Of a stretch of DNA of 30,341 bases, positions 1-8,975 are shown piece by piece (the first letter of the stretch is position 1; each line of letters begins with the position of its first letter). A program made the position numbers and the translations under genes. Below the pieces are notes generated by a model, which saw only the letters and a list, made by a program, of their open reading frames with translations, searched no databases and had not been told where the DNA came from. Source of the stretch: Bacillota bacterium (GTDB lineage Bacteria; Bacillota; Clostridia; Lachnospirales; Cellulosilyticaceae); assembly GCA_023412455.1 (NCBI GenBank), contig JAEYNQ010000186.1, positions 1 to 30,341 on the forward strand. Reading direction: 5' to 3'.

Positions 1-2
1 TA

Positions 3-1274
3 TTGATTCATGCATGGAATAAGGATGAAAGAAGTTATAGGGGGAAGTTATCCAAATTACTCACTTATCCTTCTTTAACATTACCCACACTCGTTTCTTT
101 AGTACCAATGGACTTAGGGATTGAGATAGATGTATGTGATGAGATGTCACAAAAGGTGGACTATGATAAGAAAAAGTATGATGTAGTAGCTATTAGCTTT
201 GAGACATCTTCTAGTATACAAGCGTATGAACATGCAAAGACATTTAAACAACGTGGCGCCTACATTTTGTTGGGGGGATATCATGTAAGTAATATGCCAG
301 AAGAAGGGTTAGAACATGGAGATACAGTCATTATAGGAGCGGGTGAAATTTCTTTGCCAGCTTTTTTTTATGATTTTATAAAGGGACAACCTAAAAAGGT
401 CTATGATTATCAAAAATTTGATGTTTGTCATATCAAGGTACCTGCTAGAGATAAGGTGAGCCGTGCTAAGTATTTAGGGATTCCAGCGATTATTGCAGAC
501 AGAGGGTGTAATAATGGCTGTAAGTTTTGTGCCATTAGTAAAATGTGGCGAAGTGCTCCAAGGCCCATTGAAGCAGTCATTGATGAGTTAAAGGCTCTAA
601 AAACCAATAAAGTTATTTTTTTTGATCCTAATTTTCTTAAGCCAAGAGAATATGCTTTAGAGCTAATGAAGGAATTAGAAAAGCTAAATATAAGGTGGGC
701 ATCTAATGCAACGGCAGATATAGCCTTTGATGATGAGCTTTTAGAAGCAGCTAGGAGAAGTAGATGCACGGGGGTTTTGATTGGGCTTGAATCGCTTAGT
801 GAGCAGTCCCTTAAGGGAGTAAAAAAACGCTTTTCTAATACGGAGAAGTATAAAGAGGTTATTGAGAGAATGCATCACTATAATATAGCTGTCAATGGCT
901 GTTTTGTATTAGGCTTTGATCATGATACAGAGGAAGAACTACTTTCTATGCCAGAGCGTATTCGTTATATGCATTTAGATTTGACGAGGTTTGCTATTTT
1001 GACACCTATTCCAGGGTCTCCACTTTTTAAGGAATTTGAGGAACAAGGCAGAATCTTAACAAAGGATTGGTCAAAGTATACACAACATAAAGCCGTTTTT
1101 CAGCCTATTCATATATCCCCACAAAGGCTAGAGGAGATTTATCATGAAGTTTGGGCAGAAACCTATCGATTTAAAAATATTGTAGGACGTGTATGGCATG
1201 CACCTAATAAATCATTAATCGAAAAAACGATACTACTAAGTAGTAATATTGGTTTTAAATATGTAGGAATATAA
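3..1274 (+). CDS. B12-binding radical SAM protein, subfamily A copy 1 (5' partial)
   Basis: The N-terminal half looks like a cobalamin-binding Rossmann-type domain: a Gly-Gly-Tyr-His segment at residues 91-94 is followed by Met-Pro-Glu-Glu, as in class B radical SAM proteins, and the classical DxHxxG cobalamin motif is absent. The radical SAM core follows with CNNGCKFC (Cys169, 173, 176), the CxxxCxxC ligands of the SAM-bound 4Fe-4S cluster. Such enzymes methylate or rearrange unactivated carbon or phosphorus; the substrate here is unknown. The first visible codon is TTG, and alignment with the paralogue at 6298 indicates several N-terminal residues are missing, so the true start lies upstream of the window. 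It is closest to the paralogue at 6298: both have an ILTP(I/F)P segment late in the core. It sits 13 nt upstream of the next gene of the cluster. Confidence 0.9.
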   Translation: MIHAWNKDERSYRGKLSKLLTYPSLTLPTLVSLVPMDLGIEIDVCDEMSQKVDYDKKKYDVVAISFETSSSIQAYEHAKTFKQRGAYILLGGYHVSNMPEEGLEHGDTVIIGAGEISLPAFFYDFIKGQPKKVYDYQKFDVCHIKVPARDKVSRAKYLGIPAIIADRGCNNGCKFCAISKMWRSAPRPIEAVIDELKALKTNKVIFFDPNFLKPREYALELMKELEKLNIRWASNATADIAFDDELLEAARRSRCTGVLIGLESLSEQSLKGVKKRFSNTEKYKEVIERMHHYNIAVNGCFVLGFDHDTEEELLSMPERIRYMHLDLTRFAILTPIPGSPLFKEFEEQGRILTKDWSKYTQHKAVFQPIHISPQRLEEIYHEVWAETYRFKNIVGRVWHAPNKSLIEKTILLSSNIGFKYVGI

Positions 1275-1287
1275 AAGGAGAAAAGAT

Positions 1288-2637
1288 ATGAACATTACAG
1301 TCATTAGAGTGAGCATGTTTGAAGGCAAAAGCTATGATGCCATGAAACCTCTCATTTTCCCCATTATAGCTTCCTTGACACCAGAAACAGTAAGAATAGA
1401 CTACCTAGATGATCGCATTGAAGTACTCCCCGAATATTTAGCGTCTGATATGATTGTTTTATCCTTTGATACTTTTTCTGCTAAGCGGGCTTATCAGCTA
1501 GCAAGGCGGTATAAAAGGCAAGATAATTTGATAGTATTAGGAGGATTTCATGCCAGTATGGTGCCAGATGAGGCAGCAGACTATGGAGATGTTGTATTGG
1601 TAGGTGATGCAGAGGATACATGGCCTCTTTTAATAGAGGATGCCTTAAAAGGGGAGGCAAAGCCACGCTATTACTCTAAGGGAGATTGTGAGTTAAGCTA
1701 TATAGATCCTAATCATGCCTCTTTTAATGGAAAGCATTATCAAAAAATAGGGGTAGTGCAATTTTCTAGAGGCTGCAAGTTTGGGTGTGACTTTTGTTCC
1801 ATTAAAGCAATGTATCCTCATAAGGTGCGCCAAAAGAATATAGAGTTGATGGTGCAGGAGATTAAGGAGACCAAAGAAAGATTATTTTTCTTTATAGATG
1901 ATAACCTCTTCTTAAATGAAGAAACCACTCTTCGATTGTTACAAGCACTTAAGCAATGCAAGAAAAAGTGGGCGTGTCAGATTAGCATGGATATTGCTAT
2001 GAATGATAAGTTATTAAGGTTAATGAAAGAAAGTGGTTGCTTATTAGTACTGATTGGCTTTGAGTCTTTAGAGGCTGAGAACCTAAGGCATATGAACAAA
2101 GTAGCTAATTTAGCTACCCAGTATGAAGAAGGAATTAAAAATATTTATAAGCATGGTCTCATGATTTATGCCACTTTTGTGCTTGGATACGATGAGGATA
2201 CCCAGGAGAGTTTTGAAGCAACCCTTCAATTTGCAATGAAGCATCATTTTGCTGTAGCTAATTTTAATCCACTTATTCCTATGCCAGGTACAGCCCTGTA
2301 TAAGCGGTTGGAAGAGGAAAATAGACTTATTTACAAAGCGTGGTGGATAAATAATGCATGTTGTTATGGGGATACAGTGTATCAGCCTAAGAAGTTAACA
2401 CCGTCAGAGCTTCGTGATGGCTGTAAAAAGATAAGGTATCAATTTTATGGGTTTAAAAATATCTTAAAAAGGATGCTAGGCAATCCTTTGCATTTGCACC
2501 CCCTTCATTGGGGCGTTTATGTCATATTAAATACCGTTTCAGCTATAGAAATTCGTAGAAAACAAGGTAAGCAATTGGGGGGAGGTAGGCATGAAGTTAG
2601 TATTGATCAAACCAAACATTGGAAGAAGAGAACATAG
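1288..2637 (+). CDS. B12-binding radical SAM protein, subfamily B copy 1
   Basis: A 449-residue protein with an N-terminal cobalamin-binding-type domain (GGFH at residues 85-88, then VPDEA) and a radical SAM core with CKFGCDFC (Cys163, 167, 170). The core also shows the FFIDDN and VLIGFES segments shared by its paralogues. The start is fixed by AAGGAG at 1275-1280, seven bases before ATG. It resembles the copies at 2591 and 7644 more than those at 3 and 6298; all three B copies have a WW-containing stretch near the C-terminus followed by PKxxxP. The reaction is unknown; methylation or C-C bond chemistry on a small molecule or lipid is inferred from the family only. The 3' end overlaps the next gene by 47 nt, which suggests translational coupling. 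Confidence 0.9.
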   Translation: MNITVIRVSMFEGKSYDAMKPLIFPIIASLTPETVRIDYLDDRIEVLPEYLASDMIVLSFDTFSAKRAYQLARRYKRQDNLIVLGGFHASMVPDEAADYGDVVLVGDAEDTWPLLIEDALKGEAKPRYYSKGDCELSYIDPNHASFNGKHYQKIGVVQFSRGCKFGCDFCSIKAMYPHKVRQKNIELMVQEIKETKERLFFFIDDNLFLNEETTLRLLQALKQCKKKWACQISMDIAMNDKLLRLMKESGCLLVLIGFESLEAENLRHMNKVANLATQYEEGIKNIYKHGLMIYATFVLGYDEDTQESFEATLQFAMKHHFAVANFNPLIPMPGTALYKRLEEENRLIYKAWWINNACCYGDTVYQPKKLTPSELRDGCKKIRYQFYGFKNILKRMLGNPLHLHPLHWGVYVILNTVSAIEIRRKQGKQLGGGRHEVSIDQTKHWKKRT

Positions 2638-3952
2638 CTTGTATGTAGATGAAGGGCGAATGGAACCCTTACAACTAGGAATTTTAGCAGCCCTTACACC
2701 ACCAGAGATTGAAATAGTCATGTATGATGATCGCATGGAGACTATTCCTTATGATGAGCCAGCAGATTTAGTAGCTATTACAGTAGAGACCTTTACAGCA
2801 AGGCGAGCCTATGAAATTAGTAGGGAATACAGTGAAAGAGGTGTCCCAACGGTTATGGGTGGCATGCATGCCATGCTTTTACCTGAAGAAGTGATGGAGC
2901 ATGCGGATAGTGTCATTGTAGGAGATGCAGAAGATGTATGGGGACAGATGCTACAGGATTTTAGAGAAGGACGCCTCCAAAAGGTGTATCGTGCAGTTCA
3001 GCCGCAAATACCACAAAAGGGAGTCATTACCCGAAGAGATCTTTTTGAGGGAAAGGGGTATTTGCCCATTACCCTACTACAGTTTTCAAGAGGCTGTAAA
3101 TATCATTGCAACTTTTGTGCCTCTAGTACCTATTTTAAAGGGCATCATTATACAAGGGATGTAGAGGAAGTGGTGCAGGAAATTCAAAGTCAACCAAGGA
3201 AGCTCTTATTTTTTGTAGATGATAATATTGTATCAGATTTTGAAAAAGCCAAAGTATTATTTCGGGCATTAATTCCCCTTAAGGTCAAGTGGGTGAGTCA
3301 AGGCAGTTTAGATATGCTAGAAGATGAAGAGCTCATGTCTCTTATGGTAAAAAGTGGCTGTTTAGGCTTAGTAATCGGTTTTGAATCCATTAATGAAGCA
3401 AACCTTGAGTTTGCTAATAAAGGTGCTAATAAAAAGAAAGCTCTTAAGCGCTATAAAAAAGAAGTTAAAGCCCTTAGAAAATGGGGGCTTCAAACTTGGG
3501 CGGCCTTCACTGTAGGCTATGATGGAGATACTAAGGAAAGCATAGAGGAAACCTGCAGATTTGCTATTAAAAATAAATTCTGTTTTGCTGCTTATAATAT
3601 TTTAATGCCTTATCCTCATACCCCACTTTATGAGAAGCTAAAAAAAGAAGGACGTCTATTATATGATGGCAAATGGTGGCTTCATGAAGCATATCGTTTT
3701 AATTATGCGGCATTTGTACCTAAAAATATGACACCCGATCAGCTCACAGAAGTTTCGTTTTGGTGTAGGAGGAGCTTCAATAGTCCATGGTCTATATTTA
3801 GAAGAGCGCTAGAACCTAGAACGAATATGCGTACGCCCTACCGCTTTTTGACCTATTTGATTTATAATCCGCTATTTAGAAAAGAAGTATTTAAAAAGCA
3901 AGGGATGAAATTTGGCTTAAAGAAGGGGGAGAAGCAGAATGATAGATCTTAA
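2591..3952 (+). CDS. B12-binding radical SAM protein, subfamily B copy 2
   Basis: A 453-residue paralogue. The N-terminal domain has MYDDRME near residue 44, ITVETFTA near 63 and GGMH at 90-93, the pattern of the class B cobalamin-binding fold. The radical SAM core has CKYHCNFC (Cys169, 173, 176), then FFVDDN and LVIGFES. A strong purine-rich site (GGGGGAGG, about 2578-2585) precedes the ATG, which lies inside the 3' end of the upstream gene. The C-terminus is basic and ends in the start region of the next gene (14-nt overlap). N-terminal residues are strikingly like the copy at 7644, so these two look like a recent duplication within the cluster. Substrate unknown. Confidence 0.9.
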   Translation: MKLVLIKPNIGRREHSLYVDEGRMEPLQLGILAALTPPEIEIVMYDDRMETIPYDEPADLVAITVETFTARRAYEISREYSERGVPTVMGGMHAMLLPEEVMEHADSVIVGDAEDVWGQMLQDFREGRLQKVYRAVQPQIPQKGVITRRDLFEGKGYLPITLLQFSRGCKYHCNFCASSTYFKGHHYTRDVEEVVQEIQSQPRKLLFFVDDNIVSDFEKAKVLFRALIPLKVKWVSQGSLDMLEDEELMSLMVKSGCLGLVIGFESINEANLEFANKGANKKKALKRYKKEVKALRKWGLQTWAAFTVGYDGDTKESIEETCRFAIKNKFCFAAYNILMPYPHTPLYEKLKKEGRLLYDGKWWLHEAYRFNYAAFVPKNMTPDQLTEVSFWCRRSFNSPWSIFRRALEPRTNMRTPYRFLTYLIYNPLFRKEVFKKQGMKFGLKKGEKQNDRS

Positions 3953-4646
3953 AGGCAGTGTAGTAAGGCAAGAGGCATTAACCCAGCAAGACAAAGAAGT
4001 CATGTATAGACTGATGGATACATTTTATGACAATATGACAAAAGAAAATTTTTTGCGGGATTTAGAAGAAAAGGATTACTGTATTGTCCTAAGAGATGGG
4101 AGTGGAAATATATGGGGCTTTTCTACTCAAAAGATTTTACATATTCCTATAGGGGAGACAGTGATGCATGGGGTATTTTCAGGAGATACGATTATTCATA
4201 AGGATTATTGGGGAAGTATGGCCCTATTTATAGAGTTTGCTAGATTCTTTTTTCAATTTGAAGAGGTTTACGGCGCGTTTTATTGGTTTTTAATTTGTAA
4301 GGGCTATAAGACCTATAAGCTACTACCTACCTTTTTTAATACGTTTTATCCTAACTATAAGCAAGTAACTCCCCCATCTATAAAAGAAAAGATGGATGCT
4401 TATGGTAAGTATTGTTATCCTGAGGACTATGACCCTCAGACAGGAGTGATTGGCTACAAACAGCAAAAGGATAAACTTAAAGAACATGTAGCAGATATTA
4501 CAGAGGATAAACTAAAGGATCCACACATTGCTTATTTTGTAGAACATAACCCAGAGTATATAAAAGGGAATGATATGGTTTGCATCACACAGCTTTCAAA
4601 GGATAATCTTTCAAAAAGAGCAGTTAGATTCTTGTTTGAACAGTAA
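3939..4646 (+). CDS. Putative GNAT-like acyltransferase, cluster protein
   Basis: A 235-residue soluble protein with no signal peptide. Residues 46-67 (DYCIVLRDGSGNIWGFSTQ) look like the paired central strands of a GNAT fold, and residues 79-106 have a strand followed by an aromatic-rich helix where an acetyl-CoA site would lie, but the canonical Q/RxxGxG/A motif is not evident. I therefore call it GNAT-like rather than an acetyltransferase. It overlaps the upstream radical SAM gene by 14 nt and is followed 11 nt later by the GH3-type gene, so it is almost certainly part of the same pathway. An acyl or aminoacyl transfer step feeding or using the GH3 product is an inference. The start has GGGGGAG about nine bases upstream. 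Confidence 0.5.
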   Translation: MIDLKGSVVRQEALTQQDKEVMYRLMDTFYDNMTKENFLRDLEEKDYCIVLRDGSGNIWGFSTQKILHIPIGETVMHGVFSGDTIIHKDYWGSMALFIEFARFFFQFEEVYGAFYWFLICKGYKTYKLLPTFFNTFYPNYKQVTPPSIKEKMDAYGKYCYPEDYDPQTGVIGYKQQKDKLKEHVADITEDKLKDPHIAYFVEHNPEYIKGNDMVCITQLSKDNLSKRAVRFLFEQ

Positions 4647-4657
4647 TAGGAGGAAAT

Positions 4658-6220
4658 ATGGAACGACTTTTCTATTATCTCATTAATACAGTTTGTATCG
4701 CTCTTTATAAAAAAAGCTATGAAACCTTGATGGAAGAGTTTTCTTTGGAAAAAATAAAAAGGGTGCAACAACAAAAGCTGTTAACGCTTTTAAAGAGTCA
4801 GGCAGAGACTGAGTATGGCAAAAAATATAACTTTAAGGATATAAAAGGGGTACGGGAGTATGGTGAGAAGGTGCCTCTTTCTGATTATGAAACCTACAGA
4901 GGCTATATTGAGAGGTTAGAGAAAAAGCAAGAGCCTTTATTAACCAGTGAGGCACTTATTGCTTTTGAGCCAACTAGTGGTTCAACCAAGGCTTCTAAGC
5001 TAATTCCTTATACAAAGGCATTAAAGGAAGAATTCCAGTGGGGGATTAAACCATGGCTTTATGACCTGTATACAGCTTATCCAGCTATTAGGTGGGGAAG
5101 AAGCTATTGGTCCATTACACCAGCTACAAGCAGGCAGAGGATGACATCTAGTGGGATTCCTATTGGATTTGAAGAAGATGGTGATTACTTTGGTAAGCTT
5201 GAAAAATATTTGATGGACTTTATCTTTGTATCACCCAAAGGAATTAAAACAGAGACAGATATGGAGAAGTTCTATGAAAAGACAGTAGGAGCACTTTTAA
5301 AAGAGAAAAATCTCACCTTGATTTCTGTTTGGAATCCTACTTATTTACTTTTGCTCCTTGAGTACATAGATGCCCATCAAGAAAGATTATTAGCTCAATT
5401 GTCTAAAAGGCGAAGAACCCAAATCGAAAAGGCAGTGAGAGATAAGCAGTATGAAGCTATTTGGCCAAAGCTTGCAGTTATAAGCTGCTGGTGTGATGCC
5501 AATGCTAATAGGTATGTGCCCCAGCTTAAGGCCTTATTTCCAAAGACCTTTATTCAGCCCAAAGGTCTACTTTCTACAGAGTGTTTCACCTCCTTTCCTT
5601 TAGTGGGAGAAGAAGGCTCTATCCTTAGCATTTATTCTCATTTCTTTGAGTTTTTACCCTTCAATCAGGAGGGGCAGATGGAAAATAAAACAATAGGTAT
5701 AGAGGCACTGGAAAAAAATAAGACTTATGAAGTTGTTGTAACCACGGCAGGAGGTTTTTATAGGTATCGTACGTATGATGTGATTGAAGTGGTGGCGTTT
5801 AAAGAAGCTATGCCCCTTATAAGATTTATCGGCAAGAATGATAAGGTATGCGATTTGTTTGGGGAAAAGCTACATGAAGACTTTTGTAAGGTATGTATCG
5901 AAAACCTAGGATTAAATGAAAAATTTTACCTTTTTGCTCCTCATGAGGATCACTATGTACTCTATATTCAAAGTCAGGAGTTACCTTCCATCCAACAGGT
6001 AGAGGAAAGGTTAAGGCAAAATTTTCATTATGATTACTGTAGACAATTAGGACAGCTAAAGCCTGTTCAAATCTTTGTTTTAACAGGGAATCCCCAAAAA
6101 GAATATAGTGAAGGGTGTGTGCAGATGGGACAAAAATTAGGGGATATCAAGCCTACCTATTTAGCTCTCACAGGGAGCTGGGACACCCTTTTTGCTGGTT
6201 ATTATCAAAACGAAGGATGA
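4658..6220 (+). CDS. GH3-family acyl-adenylate/amide synthetase
   Basis: A 520-residue protein recognisable as the GH3 (auxin-responsive promoter) branch of the ANL adenylating enzymes. Visible motifs in order are FEPTSGSTKASK (residues 103-114, ATP-binding P-loop-like motif), STE at 307-309, YRYRTYDVIEV (368-378, counterpart of the family YRxGD motif) and GEKLHE (402-407). Plant GH3 enzymes adenylate a carboxylic acid and couple it to an amino acid; bacterial members are mostly uncharacterised and of about this length. The N-terminus is rather hydrophobic but does not form a clear signal peptide. AGGAGG stands directly before the ATG. Within the cluster it is the only ATP-using ligase, so it probably activates an acyl substrate for amide formation; identity of acid and amine cannot be read from sequence. 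Confidence 0.8.
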   Translation: MERLFYYLINTVCIALYKKSYETLMEEFSLEKIKRVQQQKLLTLLKSQAETEYGKKYNFKDIKGVREYGEKVPLSDYETYRGYIERLEKKQEPLLTSEALIAFEPTSGSTKASKLIPYTKALKEEFQWGIKPWLYDLYTAYPAIRWGRSYWSITPATSRQRMTSSGIPIGFEEDGDYFGKLEKYLMDFIFVSPKGIKTETDMEKFYEKTVGALLKEKNLTLISVWNPTYLLLLLEYIDAHQERLLAQLSKRRRTQIEKAVRDKQYEAIWPKLAVISCWCDANANRYVPQLKALFPKTFIQPKGLLSTECFTSFPLVGEEGSILSIYSHFFEFLPFNQEGQMENKTIGIEALEKNKTYEVVVTTAGGFYRYRTYDVIEVVAFKEAMPLIRFIGKNDKVCDLFGEKLHEDFCKVCIENLGLNEKFYLFAPHEDHYVLYIQSQELPSIQQVEERLRQNFHYDYCRQLGQLKPVQIFVLTGNPQKEYSEGCVQMGQKLGDIKPTYLALTGSWDTLFAGYYQNEG

Positions 6221-6297
6221 GAGACAGATAGTTAAAAGAGAGACTGACCTAATAGGAGCATAAAAGTCTTTTTATAGAAAAATGAGGAGGAAAATAG

Positions 6298-7596
6298 ATG
6301 AAGATAGCATTGCTTGCACCGGCAGGTGCTATGCATCGATATAATGGGAATTTTGGGAAATCACTTCATTATGCACCACTGACATTGACAACATTAGCTG
6401 CTTTGGTGCCAGAGGAGTTAGACGCCGAAGTCGTGATTTATGATGAGACAGTAGGTGTCATTCCACTGGATTTAGAAGCAGATTTCATAGGAATCACTTG
6501 TATTACTGGGACAGCCCCTAGGTGTTATGCTTATGCGGATTATTTTAGAAAAAAGGGAATCAAGGTTTTTATAGGAGGCGTTCATCCGTCTATGATGCCA
6601 GAGGAAGCTTCCTTACATGCAGATGTGGTGATGACAGGTTTTTCAGAGTTTACCTTTCCCCAGATGCTTAGAGATTTTGTAAAAGGAGAATTAAAGCCTA
6701 TTTATCATCAGGGTTGTGATTTTAAAATAGAAGGTAGGCCTATTCCGAGAAGGGAACTACTCAATAAAAAAGGTTATATTACTACAAATACAGTAGAATT
6801 GGTGAGAGGCTGTAGTCATCCATGTACTTTCTGTGCATACCCTACTGCATTTGGGCGTACCGTGTATAAAAGACCCATTGAAGAAGTAGTGGCAGAGATT
6901 AGGGCTTTAAATGCTAAAGTCATTGTTTTTCCAGATGTCAACCTGATCATAGACATCGAATATGCTAAAAGACTATTTAAAGCATTGATCCCTTTAAAGA
7001 TCTATTGGTTAGGGCTGGTGACCTCCCATGTAGGAATGGATGATGAACTATTAAAGATATTTGAGAAAAGTGGTTGTAAAGGATTATTAATTGGGTTTGA
7101 ATCAATTAGTCAAGATTCGCAGGCTTATGTACATAAAGGGGTAAATCAAGTGGCTTCTTATGCAGAACTAATGAATAAACTCCATGCACATGGTATTTTG
7201 GTACAAGGCTGTTTTGCCTTTGGGGGTGACCATGAAGATGCATCTGTTTTTGAAAGAACAGTTGACATGGTGACTAAAGTAAAAATTGATTTGCCACGTT
7301 ATAGCATCTTGACACCTTTTCCGAAGACGGAGTTATACCGTCAGTTAGATGAAGCTGGAAGAATTTTTGAACGGAATTGGGCAATGTATGATGTAGAGCA
7401 CTGTGTATTTACTCCCGCTCAAATGACCGTAGAGGAACTAGAAGCAGGTATTACATGGGCATGGAAAGAAACGTATAAAAATAGTAATATCTTAAAACGA
7501 CTGGCGCCCTTTAGGCATAGTCCATGGCTTTCTATACCACTTAATATGGGTTATAAGGGATATCCAATAAATATGAGCTTTTTACAAGAGAAGTAA
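6298..7596 (+). CDS. B12-binding radical SAM protein, subfamily A copy 2
   Basis: A 432-residue paralogue with a complete N-terminus: a cobalamin-binding-type domain starting MKIALLAPAG, with YDE at 48-50, GGVHPSMMPEE at 93-103, then CSHPCTFC (Cys172, 176, 179) for the radical SAM cluster and LLIGFES in the core. It is closest to the partial copy at position 3: both have a YNIAVNGCFVLGFD/ HGILVQGCFAFGGD-type segment and an R(F/Y)xILTPxP stretch, and both lack the WW motif of subfamily B. GAGGAGG lies just upstream of the ATG. It is preceded by a 77-nt gap, the largest within the cluster, in which I see no clear terminator, so readthrough from the GH3 gene is likely. Confidence 0.9.
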   Translation: MKIALLAPAGAMHRYNGNFGKSLHYAPLTLTTLAALVPEELDAEVVIYDETVGVIPLDLEADFIGITCITGTAPRCYAYADYFRKKGIKVFIGGVHPSMMPEEASLHADVVMTGFSEFTFPQMLRDFVKGELKPIYHQGCDFKIEGRPIPRRELLNKKGYITTNTVELVRGCSHPCTFCAYPTAFGRTVYKRPIEEVVAEIRALNAKVIVFPDVNLIIDIEYAKRLFKALIPLKIYWLGLVTSHVGMDDELLKIFEKSGCKGLLIGFESISQDSQAYVHKGVNQVASYAELMNKLHAHGILVQGCFAFGGDHEDASVFERTVDMVTKVKIDLPRYSILTPFPKTELYRQLDEAGRIFERNWAMYDVEHCVFTPAQMTVEELEAGITWAWKETYKNSNILKRLAPFRHSPWLSIPLNMGYKGYPINMSFLQEK

Positions 7597-7643
7597 TGTG
7601 TGATAATTCCAGTATTCAGTAAATATGGTTTGAGGAGGATAAG

Positions 7644-8975
7644 ATGAAACTAACCTTTATTTTACCTGCTATTGGCAAAAAGGAAGGGCAAAAATATATA
7701 GGAACCTGGAAGATGGAACCCTTGACTATAGCAGTACTCAAGGCCTTGACGCCAGCTGACATTGAAACAGCTTTTTATGATGATAGAATAGAACGCATTG
7801 ATTATGATGACCCAACAGATTTAGTAGTCATTACAGTAGAGACCTATACAGCCAAAAGAGCCTATGAAATCGCTAAGAAGTATGGCCAGAGAGGTGTGAC
7901 GGTGGTAATGGGGGGATATCATACAACCCTTGCACCAGAAGAAGTGAAGCAGCATGCCGATAGCATTATGATAGGTAATGCCGAAAGTATCTGGCAAGAG
8001 ATGCTACAAGACTTTATAAAAGGGCAGCTTAAGGCAAGCTATAAAGGCAAAACAGTATTTAGCCATTCCCTTCCTGATAAATCTATTTTTAAAGGTAAAA
8101 AATACCTACCTGTTTCGCTAGTGGAAACAGGTAGAGGCTGTTGCAATCATTGTGATTTTTGTGCTATTGCAGGATATTATAACTGTAAATATTTTGCAAG
8201 GCCCCATGAACAGATAGTAGCTGATATTAAGCAATCTAAGCATAAGTATCACTTTTTAGTAGATGATAATTTAATTGCAAATAAAGCTAATGCTTTAGGG
8301 GTATTTGAAAAAATCACACCCTTAGGTATTAAATGGGCAGGACAAGGAACACTGAGTATGGCAAAGGATGAGAAGCTATTAAAAGCCATGAAGCAAAGTG
8401 GATGTGAAATTATTCTTATTGGCTTTGAAAGCTTAGAACAGGAAAATTTGAGGCAGATGAATAAGTCTATTAATATCCTGAGTAAAGAAAATGATGAGCT
8501 GGTAAAGCGTATTCATGATGCAGGGATGGGTATTTACGCTACCTTTGTATTTGGATATGACTATGATACAGAAGCAACCATTGAAAGGGCCTTGCAATTT
8601 TCAGAGAAACATAAGTTCTATACTGCGGCCTTTAACCATCTATTGCCATTCCCAGGCACACCTTTATATACACGCCTAAAGGAAGAAAAGCGTTTGTTAC
8701 ATGATGCATGGTGGCTTAAGGAGGATTATAACTATGGTGAGTTAGCATTTGTACCTAAAAATATGTCTCCAGAAAGACTAAGCCAGATTTGTTGTGATGC
8801 ACGGAAAGAATTTTCCAATTTTAAAAATGTATTGAGACGTGGGATATTTGCTATGAGCCACTCTAACCCTTTGCTATGGGCACTGTTTTGGGGAATGAAC
8901 CTTCGAATTGGAGGCGAAGTGGAGCAAAAGATGAATGTGCCTATAGGAGGGAATCTAGATGAACTTCCAAAATAA
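7644..8975 (+). CDS. B12-binding radical SAM protein, subfamily B copy 3
   Basis: A 443-residue paralogue very similar to the one at 2591 through the whole N-terminal domain (YDDRIE, ITVETYTAKRAYEI, GGYH at 90-93, LAPEEV). The SAM-cluster motif is CCNHCDFC (Cys166, 170, 173), with an extra Cys167 directly after the first ligand. FLVDDN and ILIGFES follow, and the C-terminal part has AWWLKEDYNYGELAFVPKN, shared with the other B copies. GAGGAGG precedes the ATG. The gene overlaps the downstream acyltransferase-like gene by 17 nt. As in the upstream half of the cluster, a B-type radical SAM gene is followed by a GNAT-like gene, which suggests a repeated two-gene module. Function beyond the family is unknown. 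Confidence 0.9.
   Translation: MKLTFILPAIGKKEGQKYIGTWKMEPLTIAVLKALTPADIETAFYDDRIERIDYDDPTDLVVITVETYTAKRAYEIAKKYGQRGVTVVMGGYHTTLAPEEVKQHADSIMIGNAESIWQEMLQDFIKGQLKASYKGKTVFSHSLPDKSIFKGKKYLPVSLVETGRGCCNHCDFCAIAGYYNCKYFARPHEQIVADIKQSKHKYHFLVDDNLIANKANALGVFEKITPLGIKWAGQGTLSMAKDEKLLKAMKQSGCEIILIGFESLEQENLRQMNKSINILSKENDELVKRIHDAGMGIYATFVFGYDYDTEATIERALQFSEKHKFYTAAFNHLLPFPGTPLYTRLKEEKRLLHDAWWLKEDYNYGELAFVPKNMSPERLSQICCDARKEFSNFKNVLRRGIFAMSHSNPLLWALFWGMNLRIGGEVEQKMNVPIGGNLDELPK

Noticed and set aside
428..769. Long reading frames antisense to the radical SAM, aroF, rsmA, ABC and other genes
   Set aside because: They lie wholly opposite well-supported genes, lack ribosome binding sites and encode no recognisable motifs.
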